DNA from: Ectobius pallidus
Lineage: Eukaryota; Arthropoda; Insecta; Blattodea; Ectobiidae
DNA length: 64,000 nucleotides
Assembly (NCBI GenBank): GCA_964059195.1
Contig: CAXKWD010000005.1
Location: 141,137,686 to 141,201,685 of the forward strand
Direction of reading: 5' to 3'
The position numbers and the translations under genes were made by a program. Within the stretch, counting starts at the first letter, position 1; each line of letters starts with the position of its first letter. Shown here one piece after another: positions 1 to 10,329 of the stretch. The notes under the pieces were generated by a model. The model was given only the letters and a program-made list of their open reading frames with translations. It did no database searches and was not told where the DNA came from.

Positions 1-591
1 AAACACGTTATATGACCTACATGCAGTTAAAGCGTGCAATATAACCTAATTAGTAGCAGTAGTGGTGAAATTCAAATATAAGTCGCTCCATAAGCTCCGC
101 CCATTCGATATTCACATATGCATGGACTGTGTGATGTATTTTGTTTCTGAGCGAAGCAGAGTGACCAACTGTCCTTGTATATTGTCGCAAGTGCCTTGTA
201 TCCCCCTCTACATATAACTAAATAATGCATAACACTAACCACATAGTTAAAGTGCGCGAAGCGGAGGCGGAAGCCGTTGCGAAGCGCCCTTGCATTTTCG
301 AAAAAGGACGATACACTGTTTGTAGGTTTCGAAAATGTGGCATATTATATCTCCCGCGAGGTTTGTCAGCCTGTCACCTCTCGTCTAGCGGTATGACGTC
401 ACACCTCCAACGTCCGATCACGAGTTTCTTCATAATACGAGGACAGAAGAATTTGCTAGATCGTGGTATAAAAGAAACTGCATCGGTGATGGTGGGTTCG
501 GTGGGACCGATTCATCCCATGGTGCAATTTATATTTGAATTTTCCCGTATATTAGTAGGCCTACTAATAATATGAAGTTTTACTGCCATTG

Positions 592-592
592 A

Positions 593-638
<46 letters not shown>

Positions 639-642
639 TTTA

Positions 643-721
<79 letters not shown>
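592..721. repeat. (TTA)n microsatellite
   Basis: A long, nearly pure trinucleotide repeat with a few T-rich interruptions near its middle. The bases before it (1-590) contain a 116-codon open frame that I do not recognise; that stretch is CpG-richer than its surroundings and has a TGACGTCA palindrome near 394, but no gene can be supported. Confidence 0.97.
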
Positions 722-722
<1 letters not shown>

Positions 723-894
723 TCACAGTAAAAGCATTGAACATAAAGATCGACCCTGATGCTTTCCGTTCTAGATATTTGTTACTTTTTATGAAAATGT
801 AATAAGTAAAATTTAATTATCTCTTTAATTTACTTTTCTCTGAGCTAGCCTTTAACACGTATATGGGAGAAAGTTTGTGCAATATATTTTTGCA

Positions 895-1587
895 CCATTT
901 ATTTGTCATAGCTACCTGTATTTTAATTTCCAAGGCCTTATAAGATAACAGTAAAACAATAGGCAGTGTTGTCAAGATAATTGATTTTCATTTTTTTTTA
1001 TAAATTCTTTCGAATACGTATATTACCATAAAATAGGCACTAAATTGAGCATTACTCCGAAACAGGTCAACCGATTTTATCTATTATAAATAGACGTCTT
1101 CCCATGGACATTATAAATGCGTATACGAAGTTTCATAAATATACGATAAAGCGTATTTGAGTTATTGCGCCTTTAAAGTAGACATTAAATTGGGGTTTAC
1201 TCCGGTACCGGTCAACAGATTAGGTTCAAATTCAATAGGGCACTTCTCATGAACGTCATAAATGAGTATACCAAGTTTCATGGAAATCCGATACAGCGTA
1301 TTTGAGTTATGGCGCCTTTCTATTAGAAAGGCGCCATAATCTATTAAAATAGGCACTAAATTGGGCATTACACCGGTACCGGTGAACCGATTTGGTTCAA
1401 TAACAATAGGGTTCTTCCCATGGACATTATAAACGTGTATACCAAGTTTCATTAAAATTCGACAAAGCGTATTTGAGTTATCGCGCGTACAGACACACGG
1501 ACGGACGGACGGACGGACAGACAGACAGACGGACAGACATTTTTCGTCCCCACACACAATCTCATAAAGTACCATACTGGCACTTAA
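895..1587 (-). mobile_element. GGAC-microsatellite dispersed repeat, copy 1
   Basis: The reverse complement begins with AAGTGCCAGTATGGTACTTT, runs into a (GTCC)n microsatellite, then about three tandem units of roughly 145-165 bp, each containing a CAAATACGCT...GAAACTTGG...ACCGGTACCGG...AATTTAGTGCC core. A close copy in the opposite orientation lies at 39771-40440, and partial copies lie at 12100-12446 and 22851-23091. In this copy a 137-codon minus-strand frame (1162-1575) spans the microsatellite and two units. A matching frame of 129 codons is open in the 39.8-kb copy. I recognise no protein family. It is a dispersed repeat of unknown class; the inverted ends seen in the shorter copy at 22.9 kb point to a DNA element. 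Confidence 0.8.
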
Positions 1588-1700
1588 TAAATAGAGATCA
1601 CAAAGTCAAGCTTTTAATTCTGTCCATGTTGAGAGTTTCCATCTTCTAAAAAAATTGTTATTAATGTGAAATGTATAAAATTATATCCATTTTCTTTTAG

Positions 1701-2024
1701 ATGAGAATTCCGGATCTGCCCTGGATAATATAACACTCGTATTTCTATCCATCTCAATTCTCTGCTTGGTGATGCATCTTCTGGTTTTCCTCGGTACTCC
1801 AAAATTGAGGAATCTGCCTGCCATGAATCTCGCAAGCCTCAGTATATCTTTATTACTTCTGTACGCCTGCTTCATTGCAAGTGGATTTCTGCAGCCTCCG
1901 TGTGTAGCGCTTGCTGTCATCATGCACTATGTTCTGCTATGCTGTTTCAACTGGATGTTTGTCATCGCTTTCGATGTCTGGAAGGCAATAAGAGGTTCTA
2001 CAACCAACCTGCGATTTTCCTCAG
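1701..2024 (+). CDS. mthl: Methuselah-like GPCR, exon with TM1-TM3
   Basis: Internal exon of a class B (secretin-like) G-protein-coupled receptor of the insect Methuselah family, a plasma-membrane receptor. The acceptor is TTCTTTTAG just before 1701; the donor GTAAGG starts at 2025. The first codon is split one base upstream (phase 1 intron), so reading starts with GAG at 1703; the last base (G, 2024) begins a split codon. About 107 codons encode TM1 (NITLVFLSISILCLVMHLLV), TM2 (NLPAMNLASLSISLLLLYAC) and TM3 (MHYVLLCCFNWMFVIAFDVW), with a Cys before TM3 that usually pairs with one in extracellular loop 2. The ectodomain exons and start codon must lie upstream of the window. The introns are transposon-rich. 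The ligand cannot be inferred. Confidence 0.85.
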
Positions 2025-2219
2025 GTAAGGGACCAATTTCTTCTATGCTGTCTTCCATATTTTCTTGTTATTCGCAGTAACTTATGTGGAAGGAATAAAT
2101 AACGATTTTTTACCTTAGATTTATTAACTGGTCCATATCAATCATCAGAAGAAAATTTACATAAAAATCACAAAGACATAACTAATTTTGAGAATATCTT
2201 TTAGATATTAGTGCAAACA

Positions 2220-2570
2220 AATCTGCCCGTTACACATTTTTGCGGTGCGTTTTTATCCCACGAGAGTTTACGTGTTTATCTGATGAAACTCGTAAACTTG
2301 GTTTTGATTTATTAAGACTATTCCATAAATATAAATTTGACGGGTAATACAATCAATAATTACTTTCTTACTTTGTTACATAAAAACAGAACTAATAGAT
2401 GCAAGATCACGTCATTCTATGAATCAACAATCCATGAATCGATTCGAGTTACCAGGTTGTAACCAATGCTACTAATAGTGCATATGAGACAAAGTTAACC
2501 TAATTCAGGTAAGTTAACAGCAGAACAGAATAAAAGCACAAAAACTGGCTTGCACCGAATCGAAATTGTG
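2220..2570. repeat. dispersed repeat, inverted partner at 8655-8935
   Basis: This stretch of intron, from a CACGAGAGTTTACG motif to AAAAGCACAAAAACTGGCT, is matched in reverse complement at 8655-8935. Shared blocks include AATCGATTCGAGTTACCA and AAGTTAACTTTGTCT when read from the second copy. No coding potential and no clear terminal structure were seen, so the family is unassigned. Confidence 0.65.
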
Positions 2571-2863
2571 GTTTTAATCAATGTACACTGTATTCATATT
2601 ATTTCAAATTCCAAAAAGTTTTGTTGTATAAAATAGTGTGTTTTTATTCTGTTCACTGTTTCCTGTTGGAATTTTGCAAGATTAAAACTTCTTGGGAATG
2701 TTATTAGAATCACTTTTGTTATGATCAATTCTTCAAATCAGCATTAGACTTAGAATTTCTATGTCTTATATTCCGCACCTATAATCATAATCATTGACCC
2801 ATAACCCATAATCATTGACCGTTACAAAACCAAATTTTAGCTTAAAACCTACAGTATGGGCAC

Positions 2864-4411
2864 GTTTTTAAAGTCATCGATTGATTCCACCGGTGCCATC
2901 GGTCTTTCACCAGGGCGTTTGTAAAGTCAACGGACAATCCACCGGGAAAGCATCAGGCCGTTCATAAACTCACCGGTGAAAGTCCGGTGGAAGTCACCGG
3001 TTGCAATCAGACTCACCGAACTTAAAGTACGATGCTTCTTAGATGACAAACATGGCGGAGCAGAGAAGCAGACGACACTTGCCACTAGCATTAATACATT
3101 GAGTTTATTTTCGTGCGAAAGCTGTGAGTCCTCCGAAAATGAAAGCGATGAGTTGATTTTGTTTGAAAACGAGAAAAGAAAGAAAAAATACTCTACATAA
3201 GAAATCTATTAATTCCATATATCTCGAATAATAAGCTTTCATGGGACCAACAAATAAACAAATGCTACTGCTAAGCTCTCTCGAGTTATTTATTTTTCTA
3301 CTCCTTAAGCTAAAAGCCTCAGTTAGTCAAGATATGTTAATAACAGCGTATTTTTTCATCCACATATCCTATATGGCATCCGGTTATGGGGCAGTAGTTC
3401 AGGGTCAATAAAGGTGTTCCTGTGTCAGAAAAAAATCATAAGAATTTTAGCAGGAGTGAAAGATCGAGATAGTTGTGTAGGTCTACCTGATATTTCATCA
3501 ATTAAAAACAAACACAGTTCCTAGTCTTTATAAAAATTTAGTACTCGTGAAAGAAAACCTACAACTATTCACAAAACACTTTTATATACACGAACACAGA
3601 ACTATAAACAATTTGAAATTAGATTTGCCGTCATTCAGATTAAATAAATGTGTTGACAGTCATCTATATAAGCAATATACATTTTATAATAATTTGCCCT
3701 TTCTGCTGTTGAAGTGCCTACTAACAAATTTAAGAAAGTCCTAAAAAGCTGGCTCATATCAAAAGCATTTTATACTGTAATGATTTCCTAAACATGGAAT
3801 GGACATACAATTTTAATTAGGCCAGATTAATATTTATAAGTATATGGTATTTTAATTGATCACATAACATAATATAATTTATTGTTTAATTTACTTTTAG
3901 TTTTAAGAGTCTTTGATGCAATTGTAAATAGTTAAGTAGGCCTATCATCTTAAAACTTATTTTATTTCTTTTGTGTAATATTGTAAGTTGCATGTATCCT
4001 TTTCCCCCCCGATTGAATGGAAAATAAGGCCTTAACTCTGCCAGTAGAATAAAACATTATTGTAAACTGACAGCACAGGCTATCCATAATGAGGTCAGGT
4101 ACCGCATTTAACTATGCAATATTTTATGGATTTTAATATGCTCAAAATATTATTTATGAGAATGGTAGCACTCAGTTATCAGTTCCCTGCCCATCATATA
4201 TTATTATTTCCATTTCTAGCAAATCCATGATACAATAATTATTATACAATTCGAATATTCCCGCTGGAATCCATCAACCCGTTCGTAAATTCAACGACTC
4301 ATCAGATGAAAAAAATGGCGGATGACGTTCATCGTACATTCACCGGACTTTCACCGCACTTTTCCACCGGTGGATTTACTGGTGACTTTAAAAACGTGCC
4401 CTATCAGATAC
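2864..4411 (+). mobile_element. PIF/Harbinger-like DNA element, copy A, disrupted by a LINE
   Basis: The ends are inverted repeats GGGCACGTTTTTAAAGTCA...TGACTTTAAAAACGTGCCC, each flanked by TAT. Just inside both ends are many ACCGGTG/CACCGG motifs, probably subterminal transposase-binding repeats. A second copy in reverse orientation at 10409-11162 lacks the internal insertion. A 74-codon frame (2976-3200) ends in an acidic stretch followed by a Lys/Arg-rich stretch (SDELILFENEKRKKK), reminiscent of the start of Harbinger transposases; this is weak evidence. The 3-bp flank and GGG-type ends fit PIF/Harbinger, but no DDE domain is present. It is a non-autonomous relic. Confidence 0.65.
3222..4064 (+). 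pseudogene. 5'-truncated non-LTR retrotransposon inside copy A
   Basis: This block is absent from the homologous element at 10.4-11.2 kb, so it is an insertion. Around 3400-3745 broken frames read like the extreme C-terminus of a CR1/Jockey-type reverse transcriptase polyprotein: KKIIRILAGVKDRDSC, then MKENLQLFTKHFYIHEHRTI and LPSFRLNKCVDSHLYKQYTF. Stops and frameshifts separate the pieces. The 3' untranslated part ends near 4055 in AAGGCCTTAACTCTGCCAG followed by AATAAAA, the same tail motif seen inverted at 33.9 kb. A dead, 5'-truncated LINE copy. Confidence 0.75.
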
Positions 4412-4902
4412 GAACGTCCGTTAATTTTCGAGCGGATGATTCAGAGACGAAAACTGGTAATCCCGAAATGGATATCACTCTCTGTCAGAGAATAAATTAT
4501 TTAACAATTTTCGAAATGGGCCATATTATAGAGGCAGTAACTCTTATAATTAAATGCATATACTGGTATCACAAAATGTTGTTGCACCTCAAATACAAAG
4601 CAAGTGCTTAATATTCTCACCCTCCTTCTGAAGGCAAGCATGAACATGTGGCTTCATGTTTTTGGCCTTTCATTGGAGCAATCTGTTCCAAAATATCGTT
4701 GATCGCGTTTGTAATGTTTTGCTTCAAATGGTCCAATATGGCCGAATATCAAGTGTTGTAGCATCTCAAGATCAAGATTGAAACTATCAGGACGCCTTTG
4801 TAACTTGAAAGTAAAAGAGGTTATGATGCATTTTCTTCCAGATATTAAAGAACAAAAAAGTTATAGTTTATATCATTCATTATTCATACGAGTATAAATA
4901 TA

Positions 4903-5100
4903 CCACCCGCGGTGTCATGGAGGTAGCGTGCCCCCTTTACATTCGAAGGTCGCGGATTCAAACCGGCCGCGGAAGGTGGATTTTTTACGACGTGCAAATC
5001 CTGGGCACAGAGTCCTCAGGGAAGGATTTTAAGTTGGGGGCTCCGTGACGTAGATTAACTCTTGTTCTTTCAATATCTTGTGTTTAAGGGGTGTTCTAAA
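4903..5100 (+). mobile_element. tRNA-derived SINE, family A (copy 1, 5' part)
   Basis: A Pol III-like head with box A (GGAGGTAGCGTGCC) and box B (CGGATTCAAACCGG) is followed by the family body GATTTTTTACGACGTGCAAA and GGGCACAGAGTCCTC. It matches the elements at 33437-33790 and, in reverse, 54946-55386. The 3' half is missing or diverged. It lies in the intron before the TM4-TM6 exon of the receptor. Confidence 0.8.
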
Positions 5101-5496
5101 ATAAAGCGACTCGTTCACGAGTGAACAGAGCTTATAGTTCATCGAAGATTTTGTCCGTTTTTTCTTGAGAATCCGTGCCGCTGTTACTTTGAGATCAGAA
5201 TAAATAAGCGGGATTAAAATTAAATCGCATCCTTAAAAAATCATGAATCCTCAATCTGTAGGCATAACGAATATGATGCATGCTTATATCAACTATTTTC
5301 TTAATGAAAATATAATCTGGTATCAACATCCAGTTACTTACAAAACTGGTGAATCGCTCTGTGTTTGTGTATATAGGGCTATATATAAATAATTTTATAT
5401 ATAAAAAGGTTTTTATCAATTTATCATGTAGAATCGCTCATTCAGCTAGTCACTACTATATCCCTTCTGATCTAATTTCCTTTGCTCTTTCTGCAG

Positions 5497-5844
5497 GAAC
5501 AAAATGGACGCGGTTTGCTGTATATTCAATAAACGCATGGCTGATGCCAGCTATCTTGGTCGCTGTCTCGTTTTCAATCCAAGCTGAAGACTTCCGACCT
5601 GGTTACGGCGAAAGTAACTGCTGGATAAACAACAAGTACGCTCTGATATTGTTCGTGGTGGCTCCACTGTGCGTGGTGATGTTTCTCAACCTGTGGTTCT
5701 TCGCATGGACGGCATGGCTCATCCGAAGCACCAGAGTGAGTGATTCCACAGCCGCTAATGACTTCCGCCTGTTCGTGAGACTCGCACTCATCATGGGGCT
5801 CACATGGGCCACGGGGCTCATCGCGGGAGTTTCGACGAATGGAG
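5497..5844 (+). CDS. mthl: Methuselah-like GPCR, exon with TM4-TM6
   Basis: Second receptor exon in the window. The acceptor is TTTCTGCAG (ending 5496) and the donor GTAAGT starts at 5845. GA at 5497-5498 completes the Gly codon begun at 2024, so the exon joins in frame at phase 1; the next intron is also phase 1. The roughly 116 residues start GTKWTRFAVYSINAW, matching the conserved Methuselah TM4 region with Tyr-Ser and Ala-Trp before a Pro. They continue through loop 2 with the conserved Cys-Trp (GESNCWI), TM5 (LILFVVAPLCVVMFLNLWFF) and TM6 (FRLFVRLALIMGLTWATGLI). GC content is much higher than in the flanking introns, as expected for coding sequence. The open frame upstream of 5497 is intron and is not coding. 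Confidence 0.88.
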
Positions 5845-6284
5845 GTAAGTCTCAGAGCATGCACATCTTGACTGTCAAAACTGATTAATATTATTAACTA
5901 ATCAAAGGTATATCACCTAAGTTTTCGCAACACACTTCGCTTTATCTTTTCTTTTCTCCTTCTCTTTCCTGTCTTATGAAATGAGTTTTATGTTTCGTTG
6001 GTCCAGAAAAAAGGAAATTTGAAAAGGATGAGCTTAGACGTGGAGTCTGATTCTAAATCCGCATGCGTGGATTGAATGGCGATTCAAAACGGTAGTGCGC
6101 GGGCCTCAGAGAGTAGTATGATGGGTGTAATTCCGATCATTAACGTCTGATATTAAACTTCTTTAAAAAAAAACTCTGATCACTCAGCTAACCCAAATAT
6201 TAAACCCATGCTTCATCTCTGGTGATCTAGGCCTATGAGTAAAATCTCCATAAGTTATCACTATATAATACGAAAGAAGTTTGA

Positions 6285-6590
6285 AACGTTGTGGCGTGGT
6301 CGTTGAAGCACTGCGCTACATTCCGGAAGGTCGCGGGTTCGATTCCCGATGAGGTCGTGAGATCTTTAAATTGGCCTAATCCTTCTGGTGGCACAATGGC
6401 TCTGGGTTCGACTCAGCCTCTAACAGAAATGAGTACCAGGAGCAATCCTGGGGATAATTGCGGTCGAATTGTCAACCATGTCATCTTCATGTACCGAGTG
6501 TCTAAAATCTGGGAGCCTCATCCTGCTGGAACCGTTAGGGCCTTCATGGTCTGTAGAGGGAACACTTTACTTTACTTTTACTTTGAAACA
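6285..6590 (+). mobile_element. tRNA-derived SINE, family B (copy 1)
   Basis: A head with box A-like TGGCGTGGTCGTTGAAGCAC and a good box B (GGTTCGATTCCC, 6336-6347) is followed by the family body TGGCCTAATCCTTCTGGTGG and a (TTTAC)n-like tail near 6560-6585. The body recurs without the head at 13108-13310. It sits in the last intron of the receptor. Open frames across it are not genes. Confidence 0.85.
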
Positions 6591-6665
6591 TAAAATGACT
6601 CAATATGATATGTATTTTTTTTCTGAATTCGCAGAAATAACGAAATCACAATACATCACACAATA

Positions 6666-7325
6666 CACGAGGCGCGTCCAAAACGTAAGTTTCCCTGGGG
6701 CCGTTTACAGAAACAAAACACAATTTCTTGTACACATATATTCCAACAGATACAGCAAGTATTCGGCTGTTATTCAACATATTTGCCATCGGAATTGAAA
6801 CATTAGTCATAACGTGGAACCAACTTTTGAATACCTGTGTCGTACAAGTCTATCGCCAGTGATTTGAACCACTATGTGACAAACATCTCCTCTCTGTTAT
6901 TCTCTGTCATTCCCTGTCATTTCTTGAGGTGTAGGAAAATATGGAAATCACTGGGAGCGAGGTCCTGGCTGTAGGGTGGATGTTTAAACACCTCCCAGCC
7001 GAACTTCTGCAGGAGACTTGCTAGGAAATGTTTAAACATCCAACCTAAAGCCCGAACCTCGCTTCCAGTGATTTCCATTTTTACCTACACCGCAAGAAAT
7101 GACAGGGAATGACAGAAAATAACAGAGAGGAGGAGATGTTTGTCACACAGTGGTTCAAATCCCTGGCGGCAAACTTGTACGACACAGGTATTCAAAAGTT
7201 GGTTAAAAGGTGTGACAAATGTTTAAATACCTGCTGCATCTGTTGGAATATATATATTTCCAAGAAATTGTGTTTTGTTTCTTTAACCGGCCCCAGGGAA
7301 ACTTATTTTATGGATGTGCCTCGTA
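6666..7325. mobile_element. mariner-type foldback element in last receptor intron
   Basis: Two arms of about 325 bp (6666-6990 and 7003-7325) are reverse complements of each other with modest divergence, separated by only about a dozen bases. Each arm contains TTTCCCTGGGGCCG, GAAACAAAACACAATTTCTT, GTGACAAACATCTCC and GGTGTAGG blocks. The termini read CACGAGGC/TACGAGGC and are flanked by TA, the Tc1/mariner target site. No transposase is present. The transcript of this intron could form one very long hairpin ending 71 bases before the exon starting at 7397. Confidence 0.85.
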
Positions 7326-7396
7326 TAGCGGCAGCAATGTGTCTCTATACGGACCAGTTAGGTTCCACTTAATTTCGCCTAACTTTCTGTCCACAG

Positions 7397-7596
7397 TCAT
7401 GTGGTACCTGTTCGTCGGACTCAACACTTTGCAAGGGCTCTTCATCTTCATCGCCTTCTCCTGCACCAAGAAGATGTGGAGAGAACTGTCACGAACCATG
7501 CGGCTGCCCCGCACTCTCACGTCCAGTTCTCAAACTGTACGGACAGTCATCACATCCCAAAACCGCAACACTTCTGTGAATCCTCAGCTTGCATAA
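7397..7596 (+). CDS. mthl: Methuselah-like GPCR, last exon with TM7 and C-tail
   Basis: Terminal receptor exon. The acceptor CTGTCCACAG ends at 7396. TC at 7397-7398 completes a Val codon begun by the G at 5844, giving N-G-V-M-W-Y. TM7 (WYLFVGLNTLQGLFIFIAFS) carries the Asn and the Gln-Gly typical of class B TM7, followed by a basic cytoplasmic segment (CTKKMWREL) and a Ser/Thr-rich tail. The TAA stop is at 7594-7596. Exons 1701-2024, 5497-5844 and this one sum to about 290 residues, the size expected for the seven-helix domain of a Methuselah-like receptor. No AATAAA lies close behind the stop; the first clear one is near 8183 inside a dispersed repeat, so the transcript end is unknown. Confidence 0.87.
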
Positions 7597-7914
7597 TCTA
7601 CAAGATACTTACTCTAGTTCTGTAACTTTATTACTATTTCATATGTGACAGATTCATCAATGTAAAAATTTTATTATCAGTGTCCATCTTTCTTTCTTTT
7701 AGGGATAAAGTGAAAGAATGAATGAATGAATGAAGTTACAACAAAAGTAAAATAACTTGATACATTATTCTAGTCTTTGTTCGAGCCATCCATTAAACTG
7801 AGGGGCATAGCTCCGATTATAATTTCCATGTACGAACTACAACTTATTTCTGACTTTAATAAGACCCATATAATATAACATTTGATTGCTTCGTTATTTC
7901 TTAATTAGTGCATT

Positions 7915-8440
7915 ATGCAACAAGCCTATAATGACATTTACGATTATGTTTTTATAGGACGAGCAAGTTTTTATAGGAAAGTTGCATACGACTATATTTG
8001 TTCGACCATAATAATTTAATGTTTAAGTGTTGGTTATTAGAATACCTCGTAATTGATTAAGCATCGCCATCAGCTTTTGTCGTTCTTGTCTTTTTCAATA
8101 GATGGCAGGCTGCAAGGCATGCAGGTTTGCAGCGCTTCTCTTGAGCATTTAATTTCAAACGACGGATATTAAAACACAAGAAATAAATTCAATGGTATAT
8201 AAAATTGAAATTAAGACGAACAGAATTGAATTTATTGCAAATATAGCTTGTTTAATTACGCACTTTCATTTGCGTATTATTAAAATTATCGAAAAAAATT
8301 TTAAAATAAAAAAAAAATTTAAAAATTATGTCTTAATCCTAGTTAATGTATTACGAACAATAACAGGTATTATTAGATGCTATTCCGCTCACCCGCCGCG
8401 TGTTTGATATTGATCAATAACGTTTAGCAATTCCTCAAAT
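7915..8440 (+). repeat. dispersed repeat, direct partner at 31145-31630
   Basis: It begins with ACAAGCCTATAATGACA and shares with 31145-31630 the blocks TATAGGAAAGTTGCATAC and AAATAAATTCA-like/GGAATTTAT-like segments in the same order and orientation. It is AT-rich with no coding potential and no visible terminal repeats. Family unassigned. Confidence 0.6.
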
Positions 8441-8654
8441 ATAGACTAATCACTGCCGTTCATCTTACAATATTCTTGTAGGAATCGCGAGGATGCCGTT
8501 TTATCGGGGTAAAATCGTGTGCTCTTTACTGGACACGTTAGTATCAGTATGCAGTGATTGCTGCCTCTAAGCGGCACGAAAAAAGATTATTCTATACAAC
8601 ATAACTTGTTTGGAAATTGAAATAATAGAAATGTACAAATGTACAACTTCAATT

Positions 8655-8935
8655 CGGTGACAGCCAGTTCGTGTGCTTTTATTCTGTTATGCTGTTAGCG
8701 TACCTGAATGAAGTTAACTTTGTCTTATATGCACCATTGGTAGCCCTGGTCGTACCATGGTAACTCGAATCGATTCATGGATGGTTGATTCATAGTATGC
8801 CGTGATCGTGCACTGTTAGTTTTGTTTTTATACAACAAAGCACGAAAGTAATTATGATTTGTATAATCTGTTACATTTTTGTTCATGGAATAGTCTTAAT
8901 AAATCCAACTCTCGTGGGATTATCTATGATGAAAG
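8655..8935. repeat. dispersed repeat, inverted copy of 2220-2570
   Basis: It runs from AGCCAGTTCGTGTGCTTTTA to CTCTCGTGGGAT and aligns in reverse complement to the receptor intron repeat at 2220-2570. Divergence is high enough that the ends are not precise. The stretch 8940-9470 after it holds a (CTT)n run near 9382 and nothing else I recognise. Confidence 0.6.
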
Positions 8936-9479
8936 TTGTAAAAGGAGACTTGAAAAATTCATATAGATATTTCTAATAATTTTTTGTAATGTGCACCTGA
9001 TATTCATGAATTTGACATTGTCGAGATAGGCAGTTCCTTTTCACCTTAAGTCTGTATGTATATAATGTATTACGCTTCTACTGTGCAAGCCATGTACAAT
9101 CTAGGACTAAAAGTTGCATAGCGATAGCATATTTTACTATGTGAAAAGTGTTGAAAATCATGTTGGTTGTACCCTTGAGCTCGATCAATAAAATAATTAT
9201 ATAAATCCTTATTCTCATATTTTGTATTTATTTAGCCTAGGCCTTTCGGTTTCATGCAAACATCATCAGAGCATCAAATTTTGTAGAATTACATTTTTAA
9301 GAAGTGAAACTGTTTTAATGAAGGGTCATTGGTGATTAAATCACTAAAACTTAATATTTCTTAAAACATCAGTAAAATTCACTTCTTCTTCTTCTTCTTC
9401 TACGATGTGGAAGTGAGCTCGTATCGTTCTGATGTAATAGGCCTATTCACTTTTTGTCTCGAGGGATTATTATTACTCA

Positions 9480-9800
9480 ACCTGCGATTAGAACGCCAGT
9501 ACTGTTTCAGGATAAGAGGTATGCTATTAAAACAATAAAATATCACTTTAAACTCTGTATTAATGTATTAATGGTATAATATACATTAATGGTATGCAAT
9601 GGTATTAATGGTATACATATTCAATTTGTGGCCAGTTTCATTATTTTCAAATTCAGATAAAGGGTATATAATTTGAAATAGTTAAACGATGTTATTCTAA
9701 ATTAGCATTTGTTCAGACGTTTAGAAAACTTAGCTGTCATCAAGATCTAAAGAAATGCTGAGTTATTTCATTTGATGGGAACTATTGGTTATATGTGACC
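9480..9800 (+). repeat. segmental duplication, unit 1 (empty site)
   Basis: Blocks ATTAGAACGCCAGTACTGTT, ATACATATTCAATTTGTGGC and TTCTAAATTAGC recur in the same order at 10330-10405 plus 11165-11360. In the second unit the Harbinger-like element copy B sits between them. Unit 1 therefore preserves the unoccupied form, slightly expanded by (TTAATGGTA)-like repeats near 9565-9620. Confidence 0.7.
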
Positions 9801-10329
9801 GGCTGTCAGGGAAACTGTATTATATACTCATGGAATGTATTAAATCCTGTCTTATATTTTTTAAAGTGAAATTATCTTAAACATAATTGTCATGCAACGA
9901 TGATCTGGAAATAGCTCTCAACAGTTGGAAAAATGTAGGATAGAAGTGAAAATATTCAATTATTATTCTTGTCTAAAATTCACTCAGAACTTCACAAAGA
10001 AAAAGTTAATGTACTTTCTCCTGCTTTGTGTTTTTAAACCGCATGAAAAAGTCCATGTAGAAACCTGAGGGTCGGAAAGGCCATACAAAATAAATGCTTC
10101 AAATGAAATTCACTTGTCGACTCCAAACAAAAGGGAATCGATCAAAGCCGTCGTCATGGCCCACTTGGTTATTGAATTCGCTCGTGACATATGCTGAACG
10201 CCAGCCCAGGGGCATAGGGTATTCAGAGATGGCGCCCAAAATTAAGTTACGCATTATCCCAGGGGCACCCTCCATAATAGGGGGTTGTTTTCATTGTAGA
10301 GAAGAGACGGTCGAGGCTTTATTTCCAAA

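Noticed and set aside
225..575. 116-codon open frame in a CpG-richer region
   Set aside because: No recognisable domain, low-complexity start (EAEAEA), and no splice or promoter support. Kept only as a remark.
5574..5864. Minus-strand frames of 96 and 72 codons
   Set aside because: Antisense shadows of the receptor exon 5497-5844.
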